DNA of 64,000 nt, taken from contig NC_049983.1 in the NCBI RefSeq assembly GCF_000003815.2, positions 27,736,320 through 27,800,319 on the forward strand, given 5' to 3'. The notes beneath the pieces were generated by a model. The model was given only the letters and a program-made list of their open reading frames with translations. It ran no database searches and was not told the DNA's origin. Shown here in pieces: positions 60,306-64,000 of this stretch. The position numbers and the translations under genes are program-made. How positions within the stretch are numbered: the first letter of the stretch is position 1; every line of letters starts with the position of its first letter. This stretch comes from Branchiostoma floridae. Taxonomy: Eukaryota; Chordata; Leptocardii; Amphioxiformes; Branchiostomatidae.

Positions 60306-61009
60306 ACTGATACACAGACACAGACTGGCTGTCAGAAAGACTATGTACAGTCTGTATGTAAAATATATATTTTCGATATGTTATTGTGAGTGGCTGTTTT
60401 TACTCAGAACATGGATATATATATTCTAGATCAGGTATCCATCCTTTGAATAGGATTCTTGTTACAAACTTACAATACATGTATTTGACATAGAAATGCA
60501 AAAATGATGAATTGGCCTAAGACCCTTTAAATGCATGTTTAAGTTAGAATCTTCTGTGGTGTAGCAAGAAGCTTAAGGGTGCATCAAAGGTTAAGTCAGT
60601 ATTCTGAGGTATGTCCTACCCTACTGCATCAGACATAATAAATTGTTTATTGGCACATACCCCGGGAGTATCTGTTTTACTGATACTCACTGCTGGAGGC
60701 TGGTGTATGGTCTAACAGTGAATGGAGGCTTCTGGGACACAGGTGTGTGTACCAGGTGATTTCTAATGTACCTGAGCAAGGAGGTTGTAACATCTTAGAC
60801 CCGATCCCACCAATGTACATAGAATGTGCATACTTCGTGTAACAAGTGAATGTAGCTATTGTAGCTCAGCAAAAACAGTGATATTGTTTTTAGTGATGTG
60901 AAATATACTGAAATATTAAGACAAATCAGATCAGACAGACCCGTTTTATTTTGTATGATTTGCACAATACATTTATTTCATTAAATATGAAAGGATCTTA
61001 GATGTACTA
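60306..61009 (+). other. 3'UTR and flank of the LRR-Ig gene
   Basis: Non-coding. A candidate poly(A) signal AATAAA is at 60637-60642, about 330 bp after the stop codon. Confidence 0.5.
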
Positions 61010-61011
61010 TA

Positions 61012-61898
61012 ACATGCATTGGCATAATACCGGTAGGTTTACTGCAGTTTCTCAAGCGACATTAATTTGGTATATGCTCAGCGCGTCTTTTTTCTTCAGT
61101 TAACTGTCGATATTAAAGCATACCTTTGCCACTAATGTTGTGTATCTTTTTTTGTTTCTCTTGTCCTGCTGAAAACGAAATATCGCAATCGTAACACACC
61201 ACGGAAATGCACCAAGAACGGGCGTGTGCTCGGGAGGGGGTGGAATAATACCGGTAGGAGGAAACTCGGCACAATTATCTTGCCGTTATTTACCTTTATA
61301 CATCCTCTTTTGTTCCTACCTTTTCTGTTAGTAATTGCATAAAATGTAAACCTGCATAGGCATACAAAAAGTTATGAGAAAACGGACGTATACTGACAAG
61401 AATTTTTACTTAATTTTGGTCCGTCACAATCGCTATGACGTAAAACTTTACTGCTTGCGTAGATATAAAAATGGCGGGAAAATGGCGGCGTACGTTCAAT
61501 TTTGCCCGTTCAGCCGTAGTGCGGGCTATCGTGCAACGGTTCTTCACACTTTTACACGAGTTGTAGGTCACCAACAGAAATTCATGATTGCTGTTGAATT
61601 ATGCTCGTCTTGTGCCGTGTGCACGTGTGATTATTATCTATAAATCCGGCGCTGAACGTGACAATGTGTTCGTCCCACGACGAGCTCGCCTGCCCCGAAA
61701 AAGAACTGAAAACGTTTGGCCTTGGACGTTTTCGAATGCTTTGTTATCGATGCTTTGTAAATGATGTATTGGACACTTAGATGTCTGAAGTGTGCATACC
61801 TCAGAAATAACTATTGTTGCATGTGTAGATCTCTTTAGATTCCACTATCTTTAATCTACCGGTATAAGTCTAACTACCGGTATTATGCCAATGCATGT
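61012..61898. mobile_element. mariner-like foldback element, 887 bp
   Basis: Exact inverted ends ACATGCATTGGCATAATACC (continuing GGTAG) at 61012 and in reverse complement ending at 61898, flanked by TA on both sides (61010-61011, 61899-61900). A third ATAATACCGGTAGGAG lies inside at about 61244. No transposase is seen; the 89-codon open frame at 61374 has no recognisable motif. Probably a non-autonomous TA-target element. Confidence 0.7.
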
Positions 61899-62004
61899 TA
61901 ACTGTTGAGATTGACAGAATCTGTAGCGTATATTACATTTTTGCATGTTCATTGCTCACCATAGCCACTGATAGTGCACCAGGATACGTCAGTTCTAAAA
62001 TTAC

Positions 62005-62216
62005 TACTGTAAATGCAGAAATGTTCGCGGTGGATTAATGTTCGTGGTTTTCACGGTGACCACTTCACCGCGAACTTAAAACCACCGCGAACATTTTTCT
62101 ATTATGATATTAGACTGCAGTCTATGGTGTTACCGCGAACTTAAATCCACCGCGAAAAGTCCCTCTTCCCGCTACGGCGAAATCAAATCCCCGCGAACTT
62201 TAATGCATTTACAGTA
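62005..62216. mobile_element. MITE with TACTGTAAATGC ends, copy 2
   Basis: 212 bp, ends TACTGTAAATGCAGAAATGT and ATGCATTTACAGTA, with internal CGCGGTGG / CCACCGCG inverted motifs. It is the same length as and clearly homologous to 43073-43284, but less decayed (CpG retained). Confidence 0.88.
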
Positions 62217-62869
62217 TCTTCACAAAATGTACTTTGACAGTGTAGAATAAAGGAAAATTTCATTTTGTCAACATTTTGTTAAGAATAGTACAGATGAACT
62301 AGAAACAAAATCTGACTCCTGTTGTTTATGGCATTTTGTTTTATGCAAGCGGCAGACAAATTTCCAGAATCATCAGAAACACCAGCCCACGCCTTGCAAA
62401 CTTCTCTGAGGGTACCCGAGTGTCTTATCACGTGTTTCTAGCATAAGACCATGTTGACTTGATTATATCGATGACCTCCGTGCGTGCACGAAATGTCAAA
62501 GTAGAAGATGCGAATAAACAAAAAAATTTATTGTTCGGTATACCCTGCTCTTCTTCATTCTCATTTTTCAACCTCCCTGGCCGCATAGATTTCATAGTTA
62601 AAGCAACTTTTTGTCGACCTTTTTTAAAACCATTTATTTTTAATTCTCACGCTCGCATCAGTTTTAGGGTTCCCAGAGAATTTCATCCATATAGTCAAAT
62701 CAGCATGGCCTAAACATTATGGAAAAGTAATTCTCAAGGCTCACAGAAAGTGTTTGTCATAAAGCGTTACCTTACATTTCGTTGTTTACATTGAAGACAT
62801 TGCGAAGAGTATTTGTTCAAGTGTCATTGTACATACAACTCTGACACAACATACATCTGAAATACAGCA

Positions 62870-63290
62870 CGTCTATTGCCCACTTATTTGAGTGGAGCAG
62901 GAATAAATGTGTAAGCTTATTTCTGTGCCAAGCAGAAGTGAGTACATAACGCAAGGTTTTAAACATTGACTGGCGTCATCAGGCAACTGGCGGATTTGAC
63001 AAAAGAAACTATTCCTACCAAACAAAATCAATAAACAGAAAATCTCAGATTGAATTCCTAAAATGATTACTAAAAGTGTATTTTCTGCTCCTGAACTGCT
63101 CGGTGACTCTGCCTCACTAAACAAGGAAACGTACGGGAGAACTCGTGATACCATCGGTAGAACCGCCTACTGGCGCCCGCTGACGGAACTGCAGCTGCCC
63201 AGTTGTAGCTGTGATGTTTTACAGCGGATGGCAGAGAACCGATGCGCAGTTGTGGCGGGAATCCGGTCTGAGGATTATCCTCGTGCTGTA
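62870..63290 (-). pseudogene. inverted copy of the lectin gene's 3' flank
   Basis: The reverse complement of 63165-63265 matches 6430-6512 (shared core CATCACAGCTACAACTGGGC), and the reverse complement of 62910-63020 matches 6700-6810 (TGTACTCACTTCTGCTTGG). Together with the collagen exon at 63901-64000 this indicates a second lectin-gene copy on the minus strand. No C-type lectin exon is found between them. Confidence 0.65.
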
Positions 63291-63493
63291 AAGGCAAACG
63301 CTATCCTTAATTCACGTTGATGTTGGGAACTGTAAGAGGCCCATTTTGTAATCTTCGGGGCAAGATGCTAAAAGAAATTTAGATAGATAATGTGTTTCTT
63401 GTCTTCTTCCATATTTATTAACTTCTGCTGGGTCAGTGGTTTTCTGTATCAATACATTTGTACAGTATCTGCTTCATTCTGTAAAACCTGAGC

Positions 63494-63715
63494 TTATGCT
63501 GAGTAAGGCCTAGGTCCCAATTCCCCGACCGGGTAGCTTTCGAAAACGAAAAATATAATAACAATGGCAACAAAACACACAGAACTTAAAGAAATAGCCA
63601 GGAGCATAATTTGTATATATTCCTTGGTAAACAGTTTCTTTTTTCGTTTCCGCAAACATCTCGGTCGGGCCCGACCGTTTCGGAAATTGGACCTAAGCCT
63701 AAGTAAGAATAATCT
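63494..63715. mobile_element. palindromic MITE between collagen exon and 3' flank of lectin copy 2
   Basis: Left end GCTGAGTAAGGCCTAGGTCC with CCCCGACCGG; right end GGTCGGGCCCGACCGTTTCG followed by AAATTGGACCTAAGCCTAAG. These are imperfect inverted repeats of about 45 bp, and TTTCGTTTCCGC/GAAAACGAAAA motifs lie inside each arm. It occupies part of the interval where the lectin-domain exon would be expected. Confidence 0.6.
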
Positions 63716-63900
63716 ACGCTTATTCTGTAAGTCTTATCATTGAATTTACACATATAAAAGAGTCAACTATACAGCAAATATATACAAATGTGTAAAAGGA
63801 ATGAAATAGGTAAAAAAAAATTAACACAACCAATTTTCTTCACGTCATTGAATGAGTGCCTCACCTGCATGTTTGGTAGAGCAAGGACACGGGGACATAC

Positions 63901-64000
63901 CTTTTGGACCGGGCGGCCCTACGGGTCCCTTCAGCCCTCGGGAACCGTCCTTTTCTATAGGACCAGCTGGCCGAATGGCTCTCTCTTCTCCCGAAGGTCC
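63901..64000 (-). CDS. collagen exon of a second C-type-lectin-like gene (partial, cut by window edge)
   Basis: The minus strand encodes collagen triplets starting GPSGEERAIRPAGP and ending RGLKGPVGPPGPKG, close to the lectin at 5290-5430 (GLKGPVGPPGP). At 63901/63900 a change relative to copy 1 creates a GTATGT donor. If the exon instead continues as in copy 1, an in-frame stop follows the conserved ALI residues near 63850. No lectin-domain exon lies within the next 1 kb. It may be a truncated gene or a pseudogene; the 5' part is outside the window. Confidence 0.65.

Noticed and set aside
61374-61643. 89-codon open frame in the TA-flanked palindromic element
   Set aside because: No transposase or other known motif, and it is too short to support.

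Overview
The window looks like nuclear DNA of a lancelet (cephalochordate, Branchiostoma-like). It carries intron-rich chordate genes whose exon sizes match those of vertebrate orthologues, members of two families that are greatly expanded in amphioxus (collagen-tailed C-type lectins and LRR-Ig receptors), and a dense mixture of non-LTR retrotransposons, small DNA transposons and minisatellites. Five runs of N mark assembly gaps. No tRNA, rRNA or CRISPR array was recognised.

Layout. 0-3.3 kb: two decayed LINE fragments on the minus strand, then two short tandem arrays. 4.1-6.4 kb (+): a transmembrane, collagen-stalked C-type lectin gene. 7.2-8.2 kb (-): the 3' end of another LINE. 12.4-28.3 kb (-): a complete G-protein alpha-i gene (GNAI) with eight coding-exon positions and a duplicated, apparently mutually exclusive exon 6. 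28.3-28.9 kb: a head-to-head intergenic region. 28.9-54.3 kb (+): a complete 16-exon ACAD9 gene (mitochondrial acyl-CoA dehydrogenase / complex I assembly factor). Its introns hold an intact RTE-type LINE (38.4-41.3 kb) and an 8.5-kb CACTA-like element (43.6-52.2 kb). 55.9-56.3 kb: a 55-bp satellite. 58.0-60.3 kb (+): an LRR-Ig single-pass receptor with a tyrosine-rich tail. 61.0-63.7 kb: three palindromic elements. 63.9-64.0 kb (-): a collagen exon of a second lectin gene, which together with 62.9-63.3 kb is an inverted, apparently broken paralogue of the lectin at 4-7 kb.

The most unusual signal is shared by the two housekeeping genes. In ACAD9 (exons 2, 3, 5, 6, 7, 9, 10, 12 and probably 13) and in GNAI (exons 3, 4, 8), the adjacent intron contains a tandem repeat whose unit spans the exon-intron junction. 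Each unit copies the splice site plus 11 to about 75 bp of exon. This yields dozens of decoy acceptors or donors beside the real ones (24 before ACAD9 exon 2 alone). I know of no established name for such gene-wide, splice-junction-templated minisatellites, and this is my main candidate for something undescribed.

The five main genes share no single pathway. The lectins and the LRR-Ig protein are surface-recognition molecules. GNAI is a signalling G protein. ACAD9 is mitochondrial and may share a promoter region with GNAI.
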